Part shown: one piece after another, positions 17,659 to 26,684 of the stretch | Numbering within the stretch: position 1 is the first letter of the stretch | Layout of the letters: every line of letters begins with the position of its first letter | NCBI RefSeq assembly: GCF_030944625.1 | Contig: NZ_JAUSXY010000001.1 | Span: 3,162,001 to 3,226,000, forward strand | DNA: 64,000 nt | Reading direction: 5' to 3' | DNA from: Arthrobacter sp. SLBN-112 | GTDB lineage: Bacteria; Actinomycetota; Actinomycetes; Actinomycetales; Micrococcaceae | Notes under the pieces: generated by a model | The model's input: only the letters and a program-made list of their open reading frames with translations | The model's database searches: none | What the model was told of the DNA's origin: nothing | Position numbers and translations under genes: made by a program

Positions 17659-18605
17659 CGCTGTGCCCCGGCGAACGCGGACTCGTCAACGACGACGGTT
17701 TCGGAGTAGGAGGACGAGTCTCCCTTGATGGGTGTGCTGTGGCGTCCGTCCACACCCACGGGGATGTCCCCGGCAACGGTCACCCGGTTCAGTTGGCGGG
17801 GCTGGCCGTCGTAGTTGTCCGGGGCGTAGTGCTGGGTGATGCGGTTGTCGAAGAGGACAAGCTGGTCCGGTTCCCAGTTCACCCGGACCACGTTCTCCGG
17901 CCGGGTGATGTAGGCCTGGAGGAGCCGGAGGATGTCTTTGGATTCGGTGTTGGAGAGGCCCACGATCCTTAGCCGCTGGGCGAACCCGCCGATGAACAGG
18001 CCCCGCTCCCCCGTCAGTGGGTGGACGCGGACGACGGGGTGGGCGGTCTCGAAGTGGATGCGGGTAAATTCTTTGCGGCGTTCCTCGGCGTTGGCGTGTT
18101 CGAGGTTCTTGGGTACCGAGTAGTCATAGTCGTTGGTGTGGATGGCCCAGAGCGTGTCCGCGAAATTACGGAGCTCGTCCGGAAGGTCCTGATAGGCCCC
18201 GGCGGAGGACGCGATGAGCGTTTCCCCGCCGTAGGCAGGCAGGGTGATGCTGCGCAGGGTGGAGGCCTGGGGCGGGTTGACCACGAATGTGACGTCGGTA
18301 TGCCAGTTGTTGGCGCTGCCGTTTTCGCTGTCCACCGGGAGGACAGCCGGTTTGCCGTCCACGGACGCCACGGTGGGGTGGGCGTTGGTGAGCGGGCCGA
18401 AGCGGCTGGCGAAGCGGACCTGCGCGTCGTCGTCGAGCACGTTTGCTTCCCGGAAGACGAGGGCCTTGTGCTTGTTCAAGGCGTCGCGGATCCGGGCGAT
18501 GGTGGCGTCGCTTAGATCGGCGCTGAGGTCCAGTCCGCGGATTTCCGCGCCGATGCGGGAGCCGAGTTTGGTGAATTCGAGTTTGGTTTCAGTGATGACG
18601 GACAT
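17655..18605 (-). CDS. TauD/AtsK-family Fe(II)/2-oxoglutarate dioxygenase
   Basis: A 316-residue cytoplasmic dioxygenase. The facial triad is visible as NNWHTDVTF (His, Asp) and a distal His in LFDNRITQHYAPDNYDGQPRQLNRVTVAGD, where the later Arg binds 2-oxoglutarate. TLRSITLPAYGGETLIASS and FRLRIVGLSNTESKDILRLL-like segments fit the alkylsulfatase/taurine dioxygenase group. It would hydroxylate carbon next to a sulfonate or sulfate ester so that sulfite or sulfate is released. The ATG at 18605 follows AAAGGAA. Operon position between the permease and monooxygenase supports sulfur scavenging. Exact substrate is not determinable. Confidence 0.91.
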   Translation of the reverse strand: MSVITETKLEFTKLGSRIGAEIRGLDLSADLSDATIARIRDALNKHKALVFREANVLDDDAQVRFASRFGPLTNAHPTVASVDGKPAVLPVDSENGSANNWHTDVTFVVNPPQASTLRSITLPAYGGETLIASSAGAYQDLPDELRNFADTLWAIHTNDYDYSVPKNLEHANAEERRKEFTRIHFETAHPVVRVHPLTGERGLFIGGFAQRLRIVGLSNTESKDILRLLQAYITRPENVVRVNWEPDQLVLFDNRITQHYAPDNYDGQPRQLNRVTVAGDIPVGVDGRHSTPIKGDSSSYSETVVVDESAFAGAQR

Positions 18606-18678
18606 GATGGGTTCCTTTGCAGTTCAGTACGTTTGGTTCTGTGCGTTGTGGTTCAGGGGATGGTGCTTGCGTGTTTGC

Positions 18679-19590
18679 TCAGCCGTTTCCGGAGCCGACG
18701 GCGGTGCGCCAGCGGGAGAACCGGCGTTCGACCGCAACGAGCAGGTAGTTCACGGCCAGCCCGAGCAATGAAACGGTCAGGATGCCGGCGTACATGTCCG
18801 GGATGAGGAAGCTGCTTTGTGAGTTGACGATGAGGTAGCCCAGGCCTGCCTTTGCCCCGACCATCTCGGCGGCGATGAGGACAAGGATTGATGAGGTGCC
18901 GGCCATTCGGATGCCGGTAAAGATAGTTGGGACTGCTGATGGAAGGATGACTTTCTGGAAGAGCGTGAAGTTCGACAGTCCGAGCGACCGGGCCGCGCGG
19001 ATCAACAACGGGTCCACGGTCCTCACTCCGGCGATGGTGTTCAGGAGCACCGGGAAGAACGCGGCGTAGGCGACGATGCTGATCTTGGAGGTTTCGCCGA
19101 TCCCGAGCAGCAGGGTGAACACAGGGAGCAGGGCCAGCGCGGCGGTATTCCGGAACACTTCGAGCAGGGGGTTCAGGAACTGGTCAAGGGCTCCGTACCA
19201 GGCCACCAGCAGGCCAAGTACGATGGCGGACACCACGGCGATGCCGAATCCGCTCGCCGACCGGCTGAGGCTGGCGCCGAGGTGGTTCTGCAGCTGGCCT
19301 TTAGCGATCAATGAGCCCAGCGCGGCCAGGACATCTTGGAGTGGCGGCAGGAACACCCGGGTGGAGGCGGGGGCGAGGTAGAGCGGTCCGAGTTCCCACA
19401 AGAGCAGGAACAGCAGGATCGCACCGGCCCTCCAGAGGGCCCGGCCGCCGTTGAGTGCTCCGCGCTTGATCCGGGAAAGCCCGACGGCGGTGGCAGGGCT
19501 TCCGTGCCGGTCCGGTTCACCGGCTGCCGGCGCGGTTGCGGGGGCTTGGGCGGTGGAGTGTGTGTCTGTGGTCAGGGTTGGGACGCTCAT
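18679..19590 (-). CDS. aliphatic sulfonate-type ABC transporter permease (SsuC-like)
   Basis: A 303-residue membrane permease with a hydrophilic N-terminal 45 residues and six hydrophobic segments. It carries the binding-protein-dependent-permease signature region RAARSLGLSNFTLFQKVILPSAVPTIFTGIRMA, which includes the EAA-like loop contacting the ATPase. Family features such as GTSSILVLIAAEMVGAKAGLGYLI are typical of SsuC/TauC. Its ATG shares a base with the ATPase stop (TAATG), indicating translational coupling. It forms the channel for the organosulfur import system. Confidence 0.92.
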   Translation of the reverse strand: MSVPTLTTDTHSTAQAPATAPAAGEPDRHGSPATAVGLSRIKRGALNGGRALWRAGAILLFLLLWELGPLYLAPASTRVFLPPLQDVLAALGSLIAKGQLQNHLGASLSRSASGFGIAVVSAIVLGLLVAWYGALDQFLNPLLEVFRNTAALALLPVFTLLLGIGETSKISIVAYAAFFPVLLNTIAGVRTVDPLLIRAARSLGLSNFTLFQKVILPSAVPTIFTGIRMAGTSSILVLIAAEMVGAKAGLGYLIVNSQSSFLIPDMYAGILTVSLLGLAVNYLLVAVERRFSRWRTAVGSGNG

Positions 19591-20492
19591 TAGGCTGCCT
19601 TTCCGCGGAGAGATTGCGGGGCTTCATCGGGGGCGGTGCCATCGGGGAGGATCTTCGCGTGACCGGCCTGCCGGGCCTTGAGGACTTCGTCGTGAAGGAG
19701 CGCCCAGACCTTGTGCCGCTGCTCCACGAACGCCGCGTCGGATCGGACGTCACGGTCCCCGGTCCGGTCTCCGAGGTTGATCGGGACGATTTCCTTGAGC
19801 CTGCCCGGGCGTGAGCTGAGCACGGCGACGCGCTGGCCCAGGTAGACCGCTTCATCGATGCCGTGGGTGATGAAGATGATGGTTTTCCCGGTTGTCCGCC
19901 AGATCCGCAGCAGTTCTTCCTGCAGCTGTTCGCGCGTCTGGGCGTCCAGGGCGGCGAACGGCTCGTCCATCAGCAGGACGTCCGGCTCATAGGCGAGGCT
20001 TCTGGCGATGGCCACGCGCTGCTTCATTCCGCCGGAGAGTTCGTGCGGGTAACGGTCTTCGAAACCGGCCAGACCCACAAGGTCAAGGTAGATGCGGGCC
20101 TTCTCGGCGCGTTCCTTGCGGCTGAGCCGTTTGCCGTCCTTTCCTGGACCTTCCAGACCGAAGGAGACGTTGGCCGCGGCCGTGCGCCAGGGAAACAGTG
20201 CGTATTGCTGGAAGACGACGGCCCGGTCCTTGCCCGGCCCGGTGACCTCTTTGCCGTCCAGCAGGACCTTTCCGGTATCTGGCCGGGTCAGCCCGGCCAA
20301 CAAGTCCAGGAGCGTGGTTTTCCCGGACCCGCTGGGACCCACCAATGTGAGAAATTCGCCGGCAGCGACGTCGAGGGTGATCCCGTCCAGGGCCGTCAGT
20401 GTCGAGCCGAGCGGGGCGTCCTTGGTGGGCCTGACGGTGAAGGTCTTCCCGACGTTCTGCAGACTGATTTTGGGTGCGGAACTCTGCGTCAT
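19590..20492 (-). CDS. aliphatic sulfonate-type ABC transporter ATP-binding protein (SsuB-like)
   Basis: A 300-residue ATPase starting at ATG 20492. Walker A is GPSGSGKTT, the Q-loop FQQYALFPWRT, the signature LSGGMKQRVAIARSL, Walker B VLLMDEPFAALD and the switch His in IIFITHGIDEA. These match the nitrate/taurine/sulfonate importer class. In the sequence as given there is no stop codon between the upstream binding protein and this gene, so a single 683-codon frame covers both. The internal ATG lies at the spot where binding-protein and ATPase genes normally overlap (ATGA), so I annotate it separately. The C-terminal 45 residues are charged and variable. Confidence 0.88.
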   Translation of the reverse strand: MTQSSAPKISLQNVGKTFTVRPTKDAPLGSTLTALDGITLDVAAGEFLTLVGPSGSGKTTLLDLLAGLTRPDTGKVLLDGKEVTGPGKDRAVVFQQYALFPWRTAAANVSFGLEGPGKDGKRLSRKERAEKARIYLDLVGLAGFEDRYPHELSGGMKQRVAIARSLAYEPDVLLMDEPFAALDAQTREQLQEELLRIWRTTGKTIIFITHGIDEAVYLGQRVAVLSSRPGRLKEIVPINLGDRTGDRDVRSDAAFVEQRHKVWALLHDEVLKARQAGHAKILPDGTAPDEAPQSLRGKAA

Positions 20493-21530
20493 GATGAGGC
20501 CTTCAGCAATCCGTTGTATTCGTTGGTGTAGTACTTGGACGGTGTGATGTCGCGCGGTGACGATGCCGGTGTCCTTCAGCCAGTCTGACCAGCGGCTGAA
20601 GTCCTGGTCGGTGATGGCTCCCTTGTCCGGCACGCCAACGCTTTTCCAGTACTTCAACGTCGCGGTGCTTTCATTCCGCTGCCTCTTCTCGATGATGCTG
20701 GTAAAGCGGGCGATGACCTCATCGCGCGGGGTGCTGCGTTCCCACTCGATGGCTTTGGCGACGCCGGTGGTGAAGATCTTCGTGGTTTCCGGGTTCTGCT
20801 GGATGAAGTCTTTCCGCAGGACGTACTGGCCGCCGGCAAACGTTCCGAACAGCTCAAAATCGCTGAAAAGGGAACGAAGCCCGCCCTTGGCAACGGCGTT
20901 GTCCTGAAGCACCCCGCCCAGGACCCCGACGTCGACTTGGCCGCGGCGGATGGCTTCCTCGGTGTCGTTGGGGGGAACCACGACCAGCTGGACCTGTTTG
21001 ATGTCGTCCTGGCTTAGACCGTTCTTCTTCAGGTAACTGTTCAGGACTGCGTCCGAGTGTGCACCCAAGGTGTTGACGCCGACTTTTTTGCCGATCAAGT
21101 CACGCGGGGACCGGATGGGACTGTCGTCCTTGACGTAGAAGCCGTTGAAAGTCTTCTCATCCTCCCCGTAGTAGTTGATGACGGCCGTAACCGGGGCGCC
21201 GGCCTCGATGAGCTTGACGACGGCACCGGAGAACGCGCCACCGAAGTCGGTGGCACCGGTGGCGGCGGATTGGATGCTGGCCGGGCCGCTAATGGTGTTT
21301 CCCACCCAGTTCAGCTTCACGTTGCCCAAGTAGCCAAGGTCCTCAGCGAGCTCGGGAAGGCTGACGCTGTTGGCTGCTCCTTCATAGCGCAGTTCCGTGA
21401 CTTCGGGCGCTCCGGAGCCGTTCTGAGCGGCCGCCGGTCCCCCACAGCCGGAAACTCCCAAGGAGACGGACATGGCCGCGGCCACGCCGAGGACGGAGAA
21501 GGTTCTTCGGGACATGTACGGATTTTTCAT
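20489..21530 (-). CDS. aliphatic sulfonate-type substrate-binding lipoprotein (SsuA-like), frameshifted near its end
   Basis: An SsuA-like binding protein. The N-terminus SRRTFSVLG fits a Tat signal and VSGC at residues 26-29 a lipobox, so it is probably a Tat-exported lipoprotein. The body has the NMT1/SsuA fold (ALPELAEDLGYL-like start, GAFSGAVVKLIEAGAPVTAV, DLIGKKVGVNTLGAHSDAVL, KKNGLSQDDI, VDVGVLGGVL). Around 20550 the sequence has one extra base. Removing it restores TARITPSKYYTNEY and the ending GLLKASS with a TGA overlapping the ATPase ATG by four bases. As written, the frame runs into the ATPase instead. This is either a sequence error or a genuine fusion. It is 346 residues after correction. 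Confidence 0.85.
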
Positions 21531-22000
21531 AAAGGGACTTTCTGGGCTTCGGTGTGGATTCTGTTGGCCGGCGCTTCGTCCGGCCGGGCTGTGTCCACCA
21601 TGAGAGCAGAGATGAAACGCGGGCAGAAGGGCGCTGTTCATGCTGGGAAACCGGGAGTAACCGCCAGCTCATGCGGCGTCGCCCGGAGAAACCTGGACGC
21701 TTACGGACACGCTGCGACACCCAGGGCAATGCAGTGAAACCTACTTACAAGTACTCGGTCTTTCGCCGTCAACTTTTGCCTTAAGCACCTGCCGCGGATG
21801 CGGTCCGACGACGAAATGTGAAGCCGACGCACGCCGGCCCGCGCTTCATCGGCGCCGGCCCGTTCGGTTCATGGCATTGTCAGGCCGCAAAAATTTTCGA
21901 CGGAAGCACGAAAGATTACGGGCAAGCTCCTTCTGATCGAGAGGTCTCAGCCGTCACAGACAGTCCCTCGTCGAGCCCTTTCCTTACCGAATCCTCCAAC
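21531..22000. other. promoter region of the organosulfur operon and of the receiver-kinase gene
   Basis: No gene of clear identity. The minus-strand frame continues upstream of 21530 to 21641, but that sequence has no homology and lies before the lipoprotein signal. The plus-strand receiver frame is open from 21818, and those 61 extra residues also lack a domain. Divergent promoters are expected here. I see no confident -35/-10 pair or riboswitch. Confidence 0.4.
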
Positions 22001-23099
22001 ATGCTCGTCGTCGATGATGATCCGGGGTCCTTGCTGGGCGCCCAGGCCGCCGTGGAACAGTCCCGGCATGAATGCCTCACCGCCAGTGACGGCGATAGTG
22101 CTTGGAACCTGTACCAGAAGCGCCGCCCACACGTGGTTGTGACGGACCTGCAGATGCCAGGGATGGACGGACTGAGCCTGTGCCGCGCCATCCGCGCCGC
22201 CGAAAGGGATACTTATACGTACCTGGTTCTCGTGACCTCCCATGGGTCCCGGGAGGATGTCCTCGCCGGCATGAAGGCTGGAGCCGATGATTACGTCACC
22301 AAGCCCCTGGATCCCTTTCTCCTGCATACCCGCCTCCTCGCTGCCCACAGGGTGACAGCCCTGCACGCCGACCTGGCTCAAGCCTTGGGTGCCGCAACCG
22401 TCAGCAACGAGAGGTTGGCTGCCTTTACCGGAAGGGTCAGCCACGACCTCCGTACCCCGTTGACCACAATTCTTGGATATGTGGAACTGGCGACCATGGA
22501 TCCGGATCCTCTTCCAATGGAGACCTCCAGGTATCTGGAAATAGCGGGATCGAGTCCTCGCCGCATGCTGTCCATGGTTGAGGAACTTCTCGCATTCGCC
22601 TCCATCGGTGGTTCTTTGGAGAGAAGGCAACTTTCGCTGGCGAAGCTGGTGGGGGCGGTCACGGTTGACTTGAACCTCGGGGTTACGGCAGGCGGGCGCG
22701 GTCATTGAGTGTGATGACTTTGTCTTCGAGGCTGACGAGGAACAGATGCGCACGGCGCTGCAAAACTTGATTCAGAACGCGGTCGCCTATGCCCGTTCCG
22801 GAGTTCGTCCGGTGATTCGTGTCCGGGGGCAGCGAACCGGTGCCGGAGTCGTGGTGTGCGTAGCGGATATCGGTAAGGGAATCGCCGCGGGAGACCGCGG
22901 CCGGGTAGTAGAACCGCTCGTGCGTCTGTACCGGGAGGGGGACCCGGCAGGATCCGGGTTGGGGTTGGCCACTTGTGCTCGCATCGCAGCAGCCCACGGG
23001 GGGCGGCTTGAAATTGCAGGGAACCAGGATGAAGGGACGAGCGTGCGCCTGTTTCTCGGGGACCAGATGGACGCGATGGGTGATCCCGGCTCCGGCTGA
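22001..23099 (+). pseudogene. receiver-histidine kinase fusion, interrupted by a frameshift
   Basis: A REC domain (MLVVDDDPGSLLGAQ..., phospho-acceptor VVTDLQMPGMDG, conserved Lys in YVTKPLDPF) is joined to a histidine kinase core: HisKA TGRVSHDLRTPLTTILGYVEL, then an ATPase domain. The frame stops at 22708. Deleting one G at 22687-22688 continues it as TQAGAVIECDDFVFEADEEQ into ALQNLIQNAVAYA (N box), VADIGKGI (G1) and GSGLGLATC (G2), ending at 23099. As given, the ATPase domain is separated, so the protein is non-functional unless the base is an error. ATG 22001 aligns with the start of the paralogous gene at 26684; an ATG at 21818 gives a longer frame. Confidence 0.8.
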
Positions 23100-23240
23100 A
23101 ACGCGGAATCCCAGGTTCACGATGCCCTCGGAATTGAGTTAAGAGGGATATATTTTGGGTGTGCGTCTCCGCCCGGGTCTTCGGGCGGCCCGGGTCTCAA
23201 TTTCTTGCGGGCAAGGGGCGCCCTATTGGGAGGGCTGCAC

Positions 23241-26200
23241 GTGTCTCAGAAAGGTCTCCTTGAACCGGGACGGCCAGTCGGCGGAAGCATGGCCCGGCTG
23301 GCTGGGCTAATTGCTTCTGCCGCCGTGGTGCTGGCGGTTCTGGCATTGTATTTTGTTTCGAACAACGGAACCGCACCCGCGAGGGTCACGGGCGACTGCC
23401 TCATCCTGGCTGCCTCCCTGGTGGCCGGTACCAGCTGCAGCTTGGCCGCACGGCGCGGTGAGAACGCACGGGCGTGGTCCTTCATGGCAGTGGCCGCGTT
23501 TACGTGGGCGGGGGGCCAGGCACTCTGGACCTACTTTGGCCTGACCAACGACAACACTTACCCTTTTCCCTCGCCGGCTGACGTCTTGTTCCTCGCGTAC
23601 TCCATACCCGCCGCCGCGGCGCTTTTCAGCTTCAAGCGGCCGGCCGGCACCACAAAGGTGGGCTGGGTCAGGTCAGCACTCGATGCCTCGGTGATTGCCG
23701 GCTCCGTATTAGCGATCAGCTGGTACACGGCACTGGGGCCGGCCCTAAGCTCCGAAGGCGACATCCTGACCGTGCTCGTCAGTGTCGCCTACCCCGTCGT
23801 GGACGTGGTTATGACATCCCTGGTGCTGGTCCTCGCAATGCGCCGGCAACCAGGCGAACGCCTTCCGTGGTTATGCTTCGGCAGCGGCCTGCTCGCCCTC
23901 ACCATCACCGACAGCACTTACGTCAGGCTGACGTTCGACGGCGTCACGGGCGTCACGGGTTCGCCCCTTGCGCTGGGGTGGATCGGCGCCTTCCTCCTGA
24001 TTGCGCTTGCACCGCTTCTCCCCTACGCGCAAAAACCGCAACCCGAGCGCAAGGCATTCGCACTCGCCCTGGAGCTGCTCCCCTACGCCCCCATCCTGGC
24101 GGCCCTGGTTGTCGTTGCCGGCCCCCACGTACAGGAACTGGGTACCTTCCTGCTGGTGGTGGCCAGAACAACTGTGGTCCTCATCCTGATCCGGCAGGTG
24201 CTGATCGTCGTTCAGAACATCACTCTTGCCACAGGTCTGGAGGAGGAAGTGGCCGTCCGTACTGCCGAGCTCGAGGGTTTGGGCGCCATTGTGAATTCCT
24301 CCACGGACGCCATCCTGAGCACCACCCCGGAGGGCGTCATCACCAGCTGGAATCCCGGAGCGGAGCGGCAATACGGTTACCCTGCCGAGGAAGCCATCGG
24401 CAAGGACGGGCGAATCCTCCTGCCGCCGGGCGGCTCCGATGGGACCGAGGAGATATTCGAGCGGCTCCGGGAAAGCGGCGACGCGATGAACTTTGAAACC
24501 GAACACGTGAGGAAAGACGGGACGGTCATCCCGGTGTCAGTGACGGTCTCTCCGATCCAAAAAGACGGGAACCTTCGTGGGGTCGCAGTCATCGCCAGGG
24601 ACATAACCCTCCGCCGGGCCGCCGAGGATGAGCTCAGGGCCGCGAGGGCTGCCGCTTTGGAGGCAAGCAGGCTCAAGTCCGACTTCCTGGCCACCATGAG
24701 CCATGAAATCCGTACACCTATGAACGGCGTTGTGGGATTAACGGCACTTCTGCTCGAAACGTCTTTGGATGAAACACAGAAGCAATACGCCCACGGGGTC
24801 AAAAGCGCCGGCGATGCGCTGCTGGCCTTGATCAATGACATCCTGGATTTTTCCAAACTGGAGGCGGGCAAGGTGGATCTGGACCTGCGCCCCTTCGATC
24901 CCCGCCTCCTGGTGGAAGAAGTCGCGGGGTTGCTGGCAGAGCCGGCACAAGCCAAGGGGTTGGAGCTCATCGCCTTTTGTGAGCCCGACGTTCCCGGCAG
25001 GCTGATCGGAGATTCAGGCAGGATCCGCCAGATCTTGCTGAATCTGGCCTCCAACGCGGTGAAGTTCACACCCACAGGCGAAGTGGCCATCCGAATAGGA
25101 ACCGAAACACCGGAGACCGGGCCCGAATCCGCTGCCGGCGCCTATTTCGAAGTCCGGGATACAGGAATCGGTATCGCACCCGCGCAACACACCCGATTGT
25201 TCGAATCGTTTTCGCAAGCCGACGCCTCCACCACCCGCCGCTATGGCGGCACGGGCCTGGGGCTGGCAATCTGCAGCCGCCTTACCGAAGCCATGAACGG
25301 TGAGATCGGGATGAGAAGCGTGCCCGGTCAAGGCAGTACTTTCTGGTTCCGTATCCCGTTGCCGGTGGCGCCCGCGTCCACAGATCCCTTGCCGAACGCA
25401 GATGTCCTCACCGGTATGCGGGCACTGGTGGTTGACGACAACACCACCAACCGCCTGGTACTGGAATCACAGCTGCGCGGCTGGCGGCTGCAACCAGACG
25501 CCGTGCCGGACGCTAAGACCGCACTCGCCCGGGCCCGGGAAGCGGCAGGGCGGGGAGCACCGTTCGATCTTGCGGTACTGGACCTTTGCATGCCGGAAAT
25601 TAACGGCTTGGAACTGGCACGGGCCATCAAGGCGGACCCGGCCCTGAACGGCATGGAACTGATCATGCTCACGTCAACCATGCAGATCGAAGGATCAGCA
25701 ATAGCCGACGCCGGAGTCCGGGAATGGCTGATGAAACCTGTCCGCAGCTCCGAGTTCTACAACCGCCTGATCCGACTGATGTCCACCAGTGAAAAACGCC
25801 CGCCACGTGAAAGTCTCACGAGCACGACCAGCGCGGCTGTGGCTGGGCGGTCAGTATCCGCACCCTCCTACACGGGTCTGGTCCGGGGGCGGCTCCTGGT
25901 CGTCGAGGACAATGAAGTCAACCAGCTCGTGGCCCGGTCAACGGTGGCGAAGTTCGGCTATCCGGTGGATGTCGTCGCCAACGGTGCCGAAGCTGTGGCC
26001 GCCGTCGAAAAGACACGGTATGACGCCGTCCTGATGGACTGCCACATGCCGGTGATGGACGGGTTCGAAGCCACCCGGATCATCCGGAGCCGCGAGACAG
26101 GGAACAACCGGCTACCCATCATCGCCATGACGGCCGGTGCCCTCGACGGGGACCGGGAACGCTGCCTCGCTGCCGGCATGGACGATTACCTCGCCAAACC

Positions 26201-26684
26201 CGTCGACGCCTCTGAACTCGAAGCAGTCCTGTCCCGGTGGGTCCCTGATCAGACGGCAAGTTTCCTGCCCGGGCAACCCCTGGCCGTCACGGGCGGTGAA
26301 CATCAGGCCCTTGACGGCGAGCATTCTATCCGGGGGCTCGACAAGGGCCGGCTGGCCATTCTTCGTGATCTTGGACCTGCGGACGGTCTGGGCCTGCTGC
26401 CTGCGGCAGCAGAAGCTTTCCGAAACGACATCCCGGACCGGATTGCCGCCCTGCATCAAGCGATCAATGACAGCGACGGTCCGGCCCTGGCGCAGGCGTC
26501 CCACGCACTCAGGGGTGCCGCGGCCAACATCGGCGCCACCACTGCCGCAGCCCTGTGCGGCGAGCTGGAAGCCATTGGTGGGACCGGAAAGCAGAACGAT
26601 GCCTTGCACCTTGTCAGCCGATTGGAAGCGGCGCTTGCGCAAGCAAATATCGAACTCGATCAGGCCCTGGGCAGTGCGCCGTGA
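23241..26684 (+). CDS. hybrid sensor histidine kinase (membrane sensor-PAS-HisKA-HATPase-REC-REC-Hpt)
   Basis: A 1147-residue multidomain kinase. Residues 15-325 contain about eight to nine hydrophobic helices forming a membrane sensor. A PAS domain spans about 342-455 (NSSTDAILSTTPEGVITSWN). The HisKA motif FLATMSHEIRTPMNG has His near 488. HATPase spans about 585-706 (NLASNAVKFTPTG, DTGIGI, GTGLGLAIC). The first receiver is at about 725-849 (LAVLDLCMPEING), the second at 883-1003 (AVLMDCHMPVMDG, Lys in YLAKPVD), and the C-terminal Hpt domain near 1036-1143 has ASHALRGAAANIGA. I chose GTG 23241, seven bases after GGGAGGG, over the TTG at 23205. It is flanked by two receiver genes and overlaps the GGDEF gene by one base, so it probably feeds a phosphorelay. 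Confidence 0.93.
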   Translation: MSQKGLLEPGRPVGGSMARLAGLIASAAVVLAVLALYFVSNNGTAPARVTGDCLILAASLVAGTSCSLAARRGENARAWSFMAVAAFTWAGGQALWTYFGLTNDNTYPFPSPADVLFLAYSIPAAAALFSFKRPAGTTKVGWVRSALDASVIAGSVLAISWYTALGPALSSEGDILTVLVSVAYPVVDVVMTSLVLVLAMRRQPGERLPWLCFGSGLLALTITDSTYVRLTFDGVTGVTGSPLALGWIGAFLLIALAPLLPYAQKPQPERKAFALALELLPYAPILAALVVVAGPHVQELGTFLLVVARTTVVLILIRQVLIVVQNITLATGLEEEVAVRTAELEGLGAIVNSSTDAILSTTPEGVITSWNPGAERQYGYPAEEAIGKDGRILLPPGGSDGTEEIFERLRESGDAMNFETEHVRKDGTVIPVSVTVSPIQKDGNLRGVAVIARDITLRRAAEDELRAARAAALEASRLKSDFLATMSHEIRTPMNGVVGLTALLLETSLDETQKQYAHGVKSAGDALLALINDILDFSKLEAGKVDLDLRPFDPRLLVEEVAGLLAEPAQAKGLELIAFCEPDVPGRLIGDSGRIRQILLNLASNAVKFTPTGEVAIRIGTETPETGPESAAGAYFEVRDTGIGIAPAQHTRLFESFSQADASTTRRYGGTGLGLAICSRLTEAMNGEIGMRSVPGQGSTFWFRIPLPVAPASTDPLPNADVLTGMRALVVDDNTTNRLVLESQLRGWRLQPDAVPDAKTALARAREAAGRGAPFDLAVLDLCMPEINGLELARAIKADPALNGMELIMLTSTMQIEGSAIADAGVREWLMKPVRSSEFYNRLIRLMSTSEKRPPRESLTSTTSAAVAGRSVSAPSYTGLVRGRLLVVEDNEVNQLVARSTVAKFGYPVDVVANGAEAVAAVEKTRYDAVLMDCHMPVMDGFEATRIIRSRETGNNRLPIIAMTAGALDGDRERCLAAGMDDYLAKPVDASELEAVLSRWVPDQTASFLPGQPLAVTGGEHQALDGEHSIRGLDKGRLAILRDLGPADGLGLLPAAAEAFRNDIPDRIAALHQAINDSDGPALAQASHALRGAAANIGATTAAALCGELEAIGGTGKQNDALHLVSRLEAALAQANIELDQALGSAP

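Noticed and set aside
21531-21641. Possible cysteine-containing leader peptide before the organosulfur operon
   Set aside because: The in-frame upstream residues contain a single Cys and no Cys cluster or attenuator hairpin, so an attenuation call cannot be supported.
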